DNA from: Pseudooceanicola pacificus
Lineage (GTDB): Bacteria; Pseudomonadota; Alphaproteobacteria; Rhodobacterales; Rhodobacteraceae
Direction of reading: 5' to 3'
Length of the DNA: 64,000 nucleotides
NCBI RefSeq assembly: GCF_009789075.1
Contig: NZ_WNXQ01000004.1
Location: 62,001 to 126,000 of the forward strand
Part shown: positions 50,788 through 58,562 of the stretch, piece after piece
How positions within the stretch are numbered: position 1 is the first letter of the stretch
How the letters are laid out: the number at the start of each line of letters is the position of its first letter
Notes under the pieces: model-generated
Seen by the model: only the letters and a program-made list of their open reading frames with translations
What the model was told of the DNA's origin: nothing
The model's database searches: none
Made by a program: the position numbers and the translations under genes

Positions 50788-51381
50788 TCACCCGGGCATC
50801 ATCGACAGGCTCCGCACCAGCTCCAGCGAATTGCGGCTGCCGAAGCGGGCCATAAGGCGGCTCTTGTGGACATGCACCGTGCGGGGCGAGATGTTGAGCC
50901 GCCGGGCGATTTCCTTCGCGGTCAGGCCCTCGACCAGCAGCATGCCGACCTGCCGTTCGCGCCGCGACAACGGCACCACTGCCCGCTCGGCCGACAGGTC
51001 CGAAAACGACCAGACCGCGCGCGCCAGCGGGTGCGCGGTGTCGATCGCCTGGCCCCGGACGCGGCACCAGAACAGCTCTCCCGACTTGCGGCGCATGATG
51101 CGTTCGTCGGCATATGCCCCGGTGTCGCCCAGGGCGCGGGTCCAGTGCTGCCCGGTCAGGTCGAAATCGTCGAGCGAGGGATAGAGCGCGGCCAGCGACT
51201 GCCCCACCAGCGTCTCCGCCTCGTAGCCGAAGATCGCCGCGAACCGCCGGTTGCAGCGCAGGATCACGCGATCCTCGGAATAAAGCAGCCCGACCGGCGC
51301 GTGGTCGAAGATCGCGGTGTCCAGATCGGCACGGGTCACGGTTGGCCCCAGATTAGGTAACCTTGCGGAATAGGCATCCAT
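50788..51381 (-). CDS. PAS-domain LuxR-type transcriptional regulator
   Basis: About 197 residues. A single PAS domain (residues 20-125: AIFDHAPVGLLYSEDRVILRCNRRF, FGYEAETLVGQS) is followed by a LuxR helix-turn-helix (LSRRERQVGMLLVEGLTAKEIA, NISPRTVHVHKSRLMARFG). No kinase or receiver is present, so the PAS domain may bind a ligand directly. ATG 51381 has a poor ribosome site; GTG 51339, with GGGG seven bases upstream, would also leave the PAS domain whole. It is divergent from the thiolase gene with only 42 bp between, and is the likely regulator of the 51-64 kb set. Confidence 0.87.
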   Translation of the reverse strand: MDAYSARLPNLGPTVTRADLDTAIFDHAPVGLLYSEDRVILRCNRRFAAIFGYEAETLVGQSLAALYPSLDDFDLTGQHWTRALGDTGAYADERIMRRKSGELFWCRVRGQAIDTAHPLARAVWSFSDLSAERAVVPLSRRERQVGMLLVEGLTAKEIARRLNISPRTVHVHKSRLMARFGSRNSLELVRSLSMMPG

Positions 51382-51423
51382 GCGCGTCGCTGTAGCATGG
51401 GGGCCCGCAAGGAGGAAAACCAG

Positions 51424-52584
51424 ATGCAACCATGTATCGTCGGCTGGGGCCATACCAAATTCGGCGCCCTGAAAGAGCAGAACCTCGAAGACCTTATCAT
51501 CGCCGCCGCAGGCGAGGCGCTGGAACATGCCGGCGTCCCGGCGGCGGATGTCGACGGGATCTGGCTGGGCCATTTCAACTCGGGCATGGTGCCCGATGCC
51601 TTCGCCTCGTCGCTGGTGCTGGGGCTGGACGACGACCTGCGTTTCACGCCCGCCACCCGGTGCGAGAACGCCTGCGCCTCGGGATCTGCCGCGATCTACG
51701 CGGCGCTGGACGCGATCCGCGCGGGCACGACGAAAATCGCACTGGTGGTCGGGGTCGAGAAGATGACATCGCTCGACACCGCCGGGGTGACCGCCGCGCT
51801 GGCGGGCGCCTCCTACCAGAAGGAAGAGGCCAGCGTCAGCTTCCCCCAGATCTTCGGCCGGATCGCCGGGCAGTATTTCCAGCGCTACGGCGACCAGTCC
51901 GCGGCACTGGCCCGGATCGCCTGCAAGAACCACGAGAACGCCCTGTCGAACCCGCTGGCCCACATGCAAAAGAAGGTCAGCTTCGATTTCTGCAACGCGG
52001 TGTCCGAAAAGAACCCGATGATTGCCGCGCCCCTGCGGATGACCGACTGTTCGCTGATCTCGGACGGGGCGGCGGCGCTGGTGATCGTGGCGCCCGAACT
52101 GGCCGGGGAGTTCCCCCGCGCGGTGCGGTTCCGCGCGACCAGCCAGGTCAATGACTTCATGCCCATGTCTCGCCGCGACATGACCGAGCTGACCGGCGCG
52201 AAGATGGCGTTTTCAAGTGCCTTCGGCACGGCAGGCGTGAGTGTCGGCGACATCGCCTTTGCCGAGGTGCACGACTGCTTCACCATCGCCGAACTGCTGA
52301 TCTACGAGGCCATGGGGCTTGCCCCCAAGGGCCAGGGCTCCCGCGTCGTCGAGGACGGCTCGACCCTGCGGGGCGGGCGTCTGCCGGTGAACCTGTCCGG
52401 CGGGCTCAAGGCCAAGGGGCATCCGGTGGGCGCGACTGGCGTGTCGATGCATGTGATGGCCGCCCGGCAGCTGAGCGGCGATGCCGGCGACATGCAGGTC
52501 CCCGATGCGGGGCTGGGGCTGGTGTTCAACATGGGCGGATCGGGCGTGGCCAACTACTGCTCGATCCTGGAACCCGCGACATGA
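51424..52584 (+). CDS. SCP2-type thiolase family protein
   Basis: About 386 residues. The nucleophile loop RCENACASGSAAIYAAL contains the acylated Cys; HDCFTIAEL and GHPVGATG supply the two active-site histidines. The C-terminus reads FNMGGSGVANY rather than the CxG of degradative thiolases, as in SCP2-type/lipid-transfer thiolases. It likely cleaves a 3-ketoacyl-CoA or acts as an aldolase-type Ltp enzyme. ATG 51424 has AAGGAGG upstream. Its stop overlaps the CoA ligase start (ATGA). Confidence 0.9.
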   Translation: MQPCIVGWGHTKFGALKEQNLEDLIIAAAGEALEHAGVPAADVDGIWLGHFNSGMVPDAFASSLVLGLDDDLRFTPATRCENACASGSAAIYAALDAIRAGTTKIALVVGVEKMTSLDTAGVTAALAGASYQKEEASVSFPQIFGRIAGQYFQRYGDQSAALARIACKNHENALSNPLAHMQKKVSFDFCNAVSEKNPMIAAPLRMTDCSLISDGAAALVIVAPELAGEFPRAVRFRATSQVNDFMPMSRRDMTELTGAKMAFSSAFGTAGVSVGDIAFAEVHDCFTIAELLIYEAMGLAPKGQGSRVVEDGSTLRGGRLPVNLSGGLKAKGHPVGATGVSMHVMAARQLSGDAGDMQVPDAGLGLVFNMGGSGVANYCSILEPAT

Positions 52585-54116
52585 ACCCGGCGGAATGGCT
52601 GGCCCGCACGGCGCGGGCAAGACCCGGCGCCCCCGCCCTGCTGAAGGGGCACGAGGTGGTCGCTGACTACGCCGCCTTCGCCCGGCAGGCTGCCGGGCTT
52701 GGGGCGGCGCTTGTGGAACGCGGGATCCGTCCTGGCGACCGGGTGGCGATCTTCCTGCCCAACACGATCGAGTACCTGCCGATCTTCTTCGGCATCCTGT
52801 GGGCCGGCGCCACCACGGTGCCGATCAACGGCAAGCTGCATGCCAGGGAAGCGGCCTGGATCGTCTCGCATTCCGGCGCCAAGATCGTTCTTGCCCGCGA
52901 CGCGGGGCTGGATAGGGAATGCTCTGCCACCCGCATTGACCCGGCAGACCCCGCGTTCGCCGCCATGCTGGCCCATGCGCCGCTGGACCAGCCGGTGGCG
53001 CTGGCGCCCGATGACCCGGCGTGGCTGTTCTATACCTCGGGCACGACGGGTCGGCCCAAGGGCGCGGTGCTGAGCTGCGGCAACCTGCTGGCGATGTCGA
53101 TGTCCTACCTCGCCGATGTCGACGAGGTCGGCGCCGACGATGCCGCGCTTTATGCCGCGCCGATGTCGCACGGGGCCGGGCTTTACAACCTGATCCATGT
53201 CCTGCGCGGCGCGCGTCACGTGGTGCCCGTCAGCGGCGGCTTCGATCCGGCCGAGATCTTCGACCTGGCCGCCGGGCTGGGCAACGTCTCGATGTTTGCC
53301 GCACCGACCATGGTCAAGCGCATGGTCGATCACGCCCGGCGTAGCGGCGACACCGGCACCGGGATCAAGACGATCGTCTACGGCGGCGGGCCGATGTACG
53401 TCTCGGACATCCTTGGGGCGCTGGACCTCTTCGGGCCGAAGTTCGTGCAGATCTACGGCCAGGGCGAGGCGCCCATGACCATCACCGCCCTGTCGCGCGC
53501 GGATATCGCCGACAGCGCGCATCCCGACTGGAGGCGGCGGCTCGCCTCGGTCGGCCGGGCGCATTCGGTGGCCGAGGTTCGCATCCTCGACGCCGAGGGC
53601 AACCCCCTTCCGGTCGGCGAGGTGGGCGAGATCGCGGTGCGCGGTCCTCAGGTCATGCAGGGCTACCTGAACGACCCCGAGGCCAGCGCGAAGGCGCTGC
53701 GCGACGGCTGGCTGCTGACCGGCGATCTGGGTCACCTGGACGCCGATGGCTATCTCACGCTGCACGACCGGGCCAGGGACATGATCGTCTCGGGTGGGTC
53801 GAACATCTATCCGCGCGAGGTCGAGGAGGTCCTGCTGACCCACCCCGAGGTCAGCGAGGCCTCGGTCGTCGGCATGGCGGATCCGGAGTGGGGCGAGATC
53901 GTCATCGCCTTTGTCGTCGCCTCGGGCGCCCGGCCCCCCGAAACGGCCGATCTGGATGCGCTCTGCGTCGGCTCCATCGCCCGGTTCAAGAAGCCGAAGC
54001 GCTATGTCTTCGTGACCGAGCTGCCCAAGAACAACTATGGCAAGGTGCTCAAGACCGACCTGCGCGCGCGGCTTGAAGCTCCGGCCGCTTCGGATACAGC
54101 CCCGGCCGACAGTTGA
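52581..54116 (+). CDS. acyl-CoA ligase (AMP-forming)
   Basis: This 511-residue class I ligase carries YTSGTTGRPKGAVLSCG, the A5-like IYGQGEAPMTIT, LTGDLGHLD, HDRARDMIVSGGSNIYPREVEEVL and a C-terminal lysine in LPKNNYGKVLKTDL. These are all motifs for acyl-adenylate and CoA thioester formation. IYGQGE is the variant seen in fatty-acid/cyclic-acid ligases. It is coupled to the thiolase by a 4-bp overlap and ends at a hairpin. Confidence 0.94.
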   Translation: MNPAEWLARTARARPGAPALLKGHEVVADYAAFARQAAGLGAALVERGIRPGDRVAIFLPNTIEYLPIFFGILWAGATTVPINGKLHAREAAWIVSHSGAKIVLARDAGLDRECSATRIDPADPAFAAMLAHAPLDQPVALAPDDPAWLFYTSGTTGRPKGAVLSCGNLLAMSMSYLADVDEVGADDAALYAAPMSHGAGLYNLIHVLRGARHVVPVSGGFDPAEIFDLAAGLGNVSMFAAPTMVKRMVDHARRSGDTGTGIKTIVYGGGPMYVSDILGALDLFGPKFVQIYGQGEAPMTITALSRADIADSAHPDWRRRLASVGRAHSVAEVRILDAEGNPLPVGEVGEIAVRGPQVMQGYLNDPEASAKALRDGWLLTGDLGHLDADGYLTLHDRARDMIVSGGSNIYPREVEEVLLTHPEVSEASVVGMADPEWGEIVIAFVVASGARPPETADLDALCVGSIARFKKPKRYVFVTELPKNNYGKVLKTDLRARLEAPAASDTAPADS

Positions 54117-54134
54117 GACGCGGAACCGGCGGCC

Positions 54135-54149
54135 GGCCCCGACGGGGCC
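54135..54149 (+). terminator. short terminator-like hairpin
   Basis: GGCCCC/GGGGCC with a GAC loop, 19 bp after the CoA ligase stop. There is no T-run, so strength is uncertain. Confidence 0.5.
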
Positions 54150-54226
54150 TGCGCGCCTCTGCCGTCAGGCCGTCCGCCCCGCAACTCTAGGAAAATCAGA
54201 CGCTTCAGACATCCGGCGCCTTCAAG

Positions 54227-54248
54227 AAGTATGGTTGATCCATATTTA
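54227..54248 (+). promoter_or_regulatory. 22-bp shared element, site E
   Basis: AAGTATGGTTGATC followed by CATATTTA matches the minus-strand site at 61779-61800 in 19 of 22 positions. It includes an inner dyad TATGG/CCATA. It lies 55 bp before the enoyl-CoA hydratase start and points the same way as its gene. The surrounding bases are AT-rich, as expected for a promoter. Confidence 0.65.
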
Positions 54249-54303
54249 GTTTTAAAGCTACCGTAGAGACCGATAGGCCCGATTCCGGGCCGGACTGGGG
54301 CAG

Positions 54304-55131
54304 ATGATGCATGAGCTGATCCAGGACCGTCACGACGGTATCCTGACCCTGACGCTGAACCGGCCGAACCGCGGGAACGCGACGACGCACCCGATGATCC
54401 GGCAGCTTCGGCTGTGGCTGGAAGAGGCCGCCGTGGACCCCTCCGTGCGCGTGGTCGTCCTGCAGGGCGCAGGCGCGTCCTTCTCGGTCGGCGGCGATGT
54501 CGCGGCGCTCAGCCATGCGGATGTCGACGACCCTGTCGTTGCCCGCAACCAGGATCACCCGGCCTGGCACGACACCGAGCTGCGCAGCGACAGGATCCGG
54601 CTGAACAGCCGCGCGGCCGAACTGCTCTATACCATGCCGAAGCCGACCATCGCGGCGCTGCGCGGGCACGCAATCGGCGCGCCTCTGGGCATGGCGCTGG
54701 CCTGCGACTTCCGCCTTGCCTCCGACACGCTGAAGCTGAGGACGGGCTTCGCCGGGATCGGCCTTTCGGGCGATTACGGCGTGTCCTACCAGCTTCTGAA
54801 GCTCGCCGGGCCGACCCGTGCGCGCGAGATCCTGATGCTGAACGAGGTGCTGGACGCCGAGGCGGCGCGGCGCGACGGCCTTGTGGGCCGCGTCCTGCCC
54901 GATGCGGAGCTGGACGACGCCGCAAGAGCGCTCGCGCAGCGCCTGGCCGAGGGGCCGGGGCTGGCCTACCGCCATATCAAGTCAAACCTCGTCGACGCGG
55001 AGACTGCAAGCTTCGGCGCCGCGCTCGACATGGAATCCCTGCGGCAGGCGCGCGCCGTCTATTCCGGCGACGCGCAGGAGGCCATCGCGGCCTTTCAGGA
55101 AAAACGCCCGCCCCGCTTCCGGGGGTATTGA
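54304..55131 (+). CDS. enoyl-CoA hydratase/isomerase family protein
   Basis: The 275-residue protein shows LNRPNRGNATTHPM, FSVGGDVAALSHAD (oxyanion block), ALRGHAIGAPLGMALACDFRLAS and FAGIGLSGDYGVSYQLLKL. The second acidic residue is replaced by the SGDYG segment. Insertion of about 20 residues (DHPAWHDTELRSDRIRL) enlarges the lid. Two ATGs stand in tandem (54304, 54307). It begins a rightward pair with the next hydratase, downstream of element E. Confidence 0.87.
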   Translation: MMHELIQDRHDGILTLTLNRPNRGNATTHPMIRQLRLWLEEAAVDPSVRVVVLQGAGASFSVGGDVAALSHADVDDPVVARNQDHPAWHDTELRSDRIRLNSRAAELLYTMPKPTIAALRGHAIGAPLGMALACDFRLASDTLKLRTGFAGIGLSGDYGVSYQLLKLAGPTRAREILMLNEVLDAEAARRDGLVGRVLPDAELDDAARALAQRLAEGPGLAYRHIKSNLVDAETASFGAALDMESLRQARAVYSGDAQEAIAAFQEKRPPRFRGY

Positions 55132-55189
55132 GCACATACGGCACCGCCCCGCGCCTCGCGGGACAGGCCGACGGGAGGAGGAGACCCAG

Positions 55190-56098
55190 ATGGCGAAATG
55201 GTTTGACGGCAGCGACACGATCACCCTGTCGGTTGCCGATGCGGTGGCGACGGTCACCCTGTCGCGCCCCGACAAGCGCAACGCCCTGACCCTGGCGATG
55301 ATGCAGGACCTGCGTGCCGCCCTGCTCGAGGCCGACGACCGCACCGACGTCAACGCGATCCTGCTGCAGGGCGCCGGGCCGGATTTCTGCAGCGGCTACG
55401 ACATTTCCGACAATTACGACCGCATGGCGCGCGAGGCCGGGATGGCCCAGTCCTATCGCAAGGGGTTCGGCGCCAGCATGGACGACGACATCTGGCGGAT
55501 GGAGCGCAACCAGGAGCTGCTGCTGACCGTCGTGCAGATCCACAAGCCGGTGGTCGCCAAGATCCACGGGCGCTGCCTGGCCGGGGGCATGGACCTCGCG
55601 CTCTACTGCGACATCGTCATCGCCGGGGACACCGCACAGATCGGCTTTCCCGCGACCCGCGCCAACGGCACCCCGCCCAGCCAGATGTGGAGCTATCACC
55701 TCGGGCCCCAGTGGGCGAAGCGGATGCTGTTCACCGGCGACAGTCTCAGCGGGCGTGACGCTGCGGTGCTGGGGCTGATCATGGACAGCTATCCCGACGA
55801 CACCCTGGATGCCGAGGCCGACGCGCTGGTGCGCCGCATCGCGCTGACCGATGCCGACCTGCTGGCCGCGCACAAGCGGATCGTCAACCTGTCGCTGGAG
55901 CTGCGCGGCGCGAACACCATGACACGCCTCGGGCTTGAGATGGATGCGCGGGCGCATCTCAGCAGCGGCCCGCGCACCCGCGCCTTCCGCGAGACGATGG
56001 AGGCCTCGGGCCTGCGTGCCGCGCTGCACGCCCGCGACGATGACTACGGTCCCTCGATGATCCGGCTGGGGGCGGCGCGCAGGGGCGGCGTGGAATGA
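55190..56098 (+). CDS. enoyl-CoA hydratase/isomerase family protein (large)
   Basis: About 302 residues from ATG 55190 (GGGAGGAGGAG upstream). Features are SRPDKRNALTLAMMQ, FCSGYDISDNYDRMAREAG and IHGRCLAGGMDLALYCDIVIA, with GFPATRANGTPPSQMW in place of the usual P-E-x-x-x-G segment. The missing glutamate and long C-terminus suggest chemistry other than plain hydration, or hydratase action using another residue. It follows the preceding paralogue by 58 bp. Confidence 0.86.
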   Translation: MAKWFDGSDTITLSVADAVATVTLSRPDKRNALTLAMMQDLRAALLEADDRTDVNAILLQGAGPDFCSGYDISDNYDRMAREAGMAQSYRKGFGASMDDDIWRMERNQELLLTVVQIHKPVVAKIHGRCLAGGMDLALYCDIVIAGDTAQIGFPATRANGTPPSQMWSYHLGPQWAKRMLFTGDSLSGRDAAVLGLIMDSYPDDTLDAEADALVRRIALTDADLLAAHKRIVNLSLELRGANTMTRLGLEMDARAHLSSGPRTRAFRETMEASGLRAALHARDDDYGPSMIRLGAARRGGVE

Positions 56099-56146
56099 CC
56101 GGGCCCGGCGCAACGGGGCGGCTGCCGCTGCAGGGCATCCGCGCGA

Positions 56147-57130
56147 TCAGCCCGCCGCGCGGGCCAGCAGCATCCGGCCGCTTTCGGCCCTGGCCGGACC
56201 GGCGAGGTTCATCAGGTTGGCGCGCTTGAGGAAGAAATGCGCGTCGAACTCCTGCGTGAAACCGATGGCGCCGTGCACCTGGATGTTGGCCTCGCAATTC
56301 AGCCAGGCATAGTCGCGCGCCACGAGGCGGGCGGCGCTGACCTCGGCCGGCGCCATCGGCGTGCCAGCATCCAGCATGATCGCGGCATAGCAGACCTGGG
56401 CACGCAGGGCCTCGGCCCGGGTCGCCATCTCGGCGCAGATATGCTTGATCGACTGGAAACGCCCGATCGGCTGGCCGAACTGTTCCCGCGTTCCGGCATA
56501 GTCCGTCGCGCGTGCGGCGGTTTCCTCGGCGATGCCCAGCAGGACCGCCGCGGCGCAAAGCTCGGCCAGGTCGACCAGCGCGGGATCCTCGCACCGGCGC
56601 ACGCCGTTGCCCGGGGCGATGAAGCGGTGCAGGGTCAGGCTGGGATCGGCCGAACCGCGCGGCTCCATCGACACGGCGCGCGCGTCGATCAGCTGCAGGC
56701 CCGAGGCGTCCCACGACAGGAAGACGTCGGCGCCCTCGGCCTGGATCACCCGGCCCGACCCGTCGCCGGCGGCGCCAAAGGCCAGCGCGGCACGGCTGTC
56801 GCCGGCCAGCAGGGCATCGCGCAACGGCGCGTCGTTCAGCGCATCCGCCGCCCTGACTGCAAGGATCGTCGCCAGAAGCGAGGGCGTGACCAGCCCGCGC
56901 GCCGCCTGTTGCAGCAGGATCGTCTCCTCGACCGGGCCATATCCGATGCCGCCCCGATCCCCGGGCAATCCCAGGCCGAACCATCCCTGCCCCGCCATCA
57001 GGGCCCACTTGTTCAGATCGCCGCCGCCCGACGGGGTCGCCAGCCGCCTGAGCGGGAATTCCCGGGTGACGAGGGCTTGGATGGACGAGGCCACCTGTGA
57101 CTGCTCGTCGGAATATGTCAGGTCGATCAT
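56147..57130 (-). CDS. acyl-CoA dehydrogenase-like subunit (short type)
   Basis: About 327 residues. It has a normal N-terminal domain (IDLTYSDEQSQVASSIQAL), a shortened middle domain and the C-terminal bundle (TREQFGQPIGRFQSIKHICAEMA, VHGAIGFTQEFDAHFFLKRA), without the YEGT segment. It resembles the short subunit at 47396. Its probable partner is the full-length dehydrogenase transcribed divergently from 57345. ATG 57130 follows GGGACAGCCTC; a further 17 codons upstream are considered leader. Confidence 0.87.
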   Translation of the reverse strand: MIDLTYSDEQSQVASSIQALVTREFPLRRLATPSGGGDLNKWALMAGQGWFGLGLPGDRGGIGYGPVEETILLQQAARGLVTPSLLATILAVRAADALNDAPLRDALLAGDSRAALAFGAAGDGSGRVIQAEGADVFLSWDASGLQLIDARAVSMEPRGSADPSLTLHRFIAPGNGVRRCEDPALVDLAELCAAAVLLGIAEETAARATDYAGTREQFGQPIGRFQSIKHICAEMATRAEALRAQVCYAAIMLDAGTPMAPAEVSAARLVARDYAWLNCEANIQVHGAIGFTQEFDAHFFLKRANLMNLAGPARAESGRMLLARAAG

Positions 57131-57179
57131 GAGGCTGTCCCGCGTGGTGAGTGGCATGTCGGCGCGCGCTGTGGCGCAC

Positions 57180-57201
57180 AAGTATCTTTTATAATACTAC
57201 C
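57180..57201. promoter_or_regulatory. AGTAT dyad between divergent dehydrogenase genes, site F
   Basis: AGTAT and ATACT arms flank eight bases (CTTTTATA), giving a perfect dyad inside the 214-bp divergent gap. It shares AAGTAT with elements E and G but has one base less between the arms and little other identity. Relation to them is therefore tentative. Confidence 0.45.
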
Positions 57202-57344
57202 AGCCCCGAGGCAGGCAACACGGAACCCGAGAAAGCCGAAAATCTTTCTAATTTTCTCAGCTTCCGTTGATATTGTCCGATGGGTCGACAAAGATGCAAT
57301 CACATCACTTTTACCGGTAACCGTGCCGGACCAGGGAGGATAGC

Positions 57345-58499
57345 ATGGAATACAGGGAAACCCCGGACGACCGGCAGTTCCGCGAACGGGCCCGGACGTG
57401 GCTGGACGAAAACATCCCGCGCGAACCGCGCCCCGCCTCCGGCGCCGCGCTCAAGGCCTTTGACCGGGACTGGCACCGGCGGCTCTATGACGGAGGCTGG
57501 GCGGGCATCACCTGGCCCGAAGGCGCGGGCGGCCCCGACCTGTCGCTCAGCGAACAGCTCACCTGGTTCGAGGAATGCGCCCGGGCCGATGCGCCGACGG
57601 CCGGGATCCACTGGCTTGGCCTGGCGCATGCCGGCCCGACGATCTTTGCCGTCGGGTCCGAGGCGCAGAAGGCGGCCTATCTCGAACCGGTGCTGAAAGG
57701 CGAACACGTCTGGTGCCAGGGCTTCTCGGAACCGGGCGCCGGATCCGACCTGGCCGGGCTCAGGACGCGGGGCGTGGTGGACGGTGACGACCTGGTGGTC
57801 AATGGCACCAAGATCTGGACGACCTTCGGCCAGTACGCGGATTTCCAGGAACTGCTGGTCCGCAGCGACCCCGAGGCCGCCAGGCACAAGGGCCTGTCGT
57901 GGATCATCTGCCCGATGGACACGCCCGGGATCACCATCCGCCCGCTGACCACGATGGCGGGCGAGACCAAGTTCTGCCAGATCTTCTATGACGATGTGCG
58001 CATTCCGCTGGCCAACCTCGTCGGCGGCCTCGACAACGGCTGGAAGACCGCGATGGTGACGCTCGGCTTCGAGCGGGGGCCGTCGTTCCTGCCCGAGCAG
58101 CTGCTTGCCGAACGGGCCCTGGACCGCCTGATCGAACGCACGGCGCGGCTGGCCGGAGGACGTGACCGGATCGACGCCGTCGCCGCCGACAAGCTGGCCA
58201 CGGTCAAGGCCGAGATGATGGCCATGCGGTCGATGACCTACATGCATGTCTCGCGCGCCAGGAAGGACGGCGCGCTTGGCGCCGTCTCGTCGATCAACCG
58301 GCTTTACAGCTGCGAGGTGATCCGCCGCGCGGGCAAACTGACGCAAGAACTGCTGGGTGAGGCCGCTTTCGACACCGAGGTGTCGGACGGCGTGTCGTCC
58401 TTCGACTACTACGACACGTTCCGCTACGGCATCGCCGCCGGCACCACCCAGGTACAGAAGAACATCATCGGCGAACGGGTCCTGGGCCTGCCGCGATAG
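57345..58499 (+). CDS. acyl-CoA dehydrogenase (long partner subunit)
   Basis: A 384-residue protein with GFSEPGAGSDLAGLRTRGVVDGDDLV, NGTKIWTTFGQYADFQELLVRS and AAGTTQVQKNIIGERVLGLPR at the end. As in its counterpart at 48430, the YEGT glutamate is absent (AAGTT), and the glutamate in LGFERGPSF at the helix-G position is a candidate base. Start ATG has GGGAGGATAGC upstream. Divergence from the short subunit places both under one control region. Confidence 0.91.
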   Translation: MEYRETPDDRQFRERARTWLDENIPREPRPASGAALKAFDRDWHRRLYDGGWAGITWPEGAGGPDLSLSEQLTWFEECARADAPTAGIHWLGLAHAGPTIFAVGSEAQKAAYLEPVLKGEHVWCQGFSEPGAGSDLAGLRTRGVVDGDDLVVNGTKIWTTFGQYADFQELLVRSDPEAARHKGLSWIICPMDTPGITIRPLTTMAGETKFCQIFYDDVRIPLANLVGGLDNGWKTAMVTLGFERGPSFLPEQLLAERALDRLIERTARLAGGRDRIDAVAADKLATVKAEMMAMRSMTYMHVSRARKDGALGAVSSINRLYSCEVIRRAGKLTQELLGEAAFDTEVSDGVSSFDYYDTFRYGIAAGTTQVQKNIIGERVLGLPR

Positions 58500-58562
58500 G
58501 CCGGGCGTATCGGCTTCCGGCCTGGCGGACTGATCCCGCCGGACCGGACCCGGCCCCTTTGT

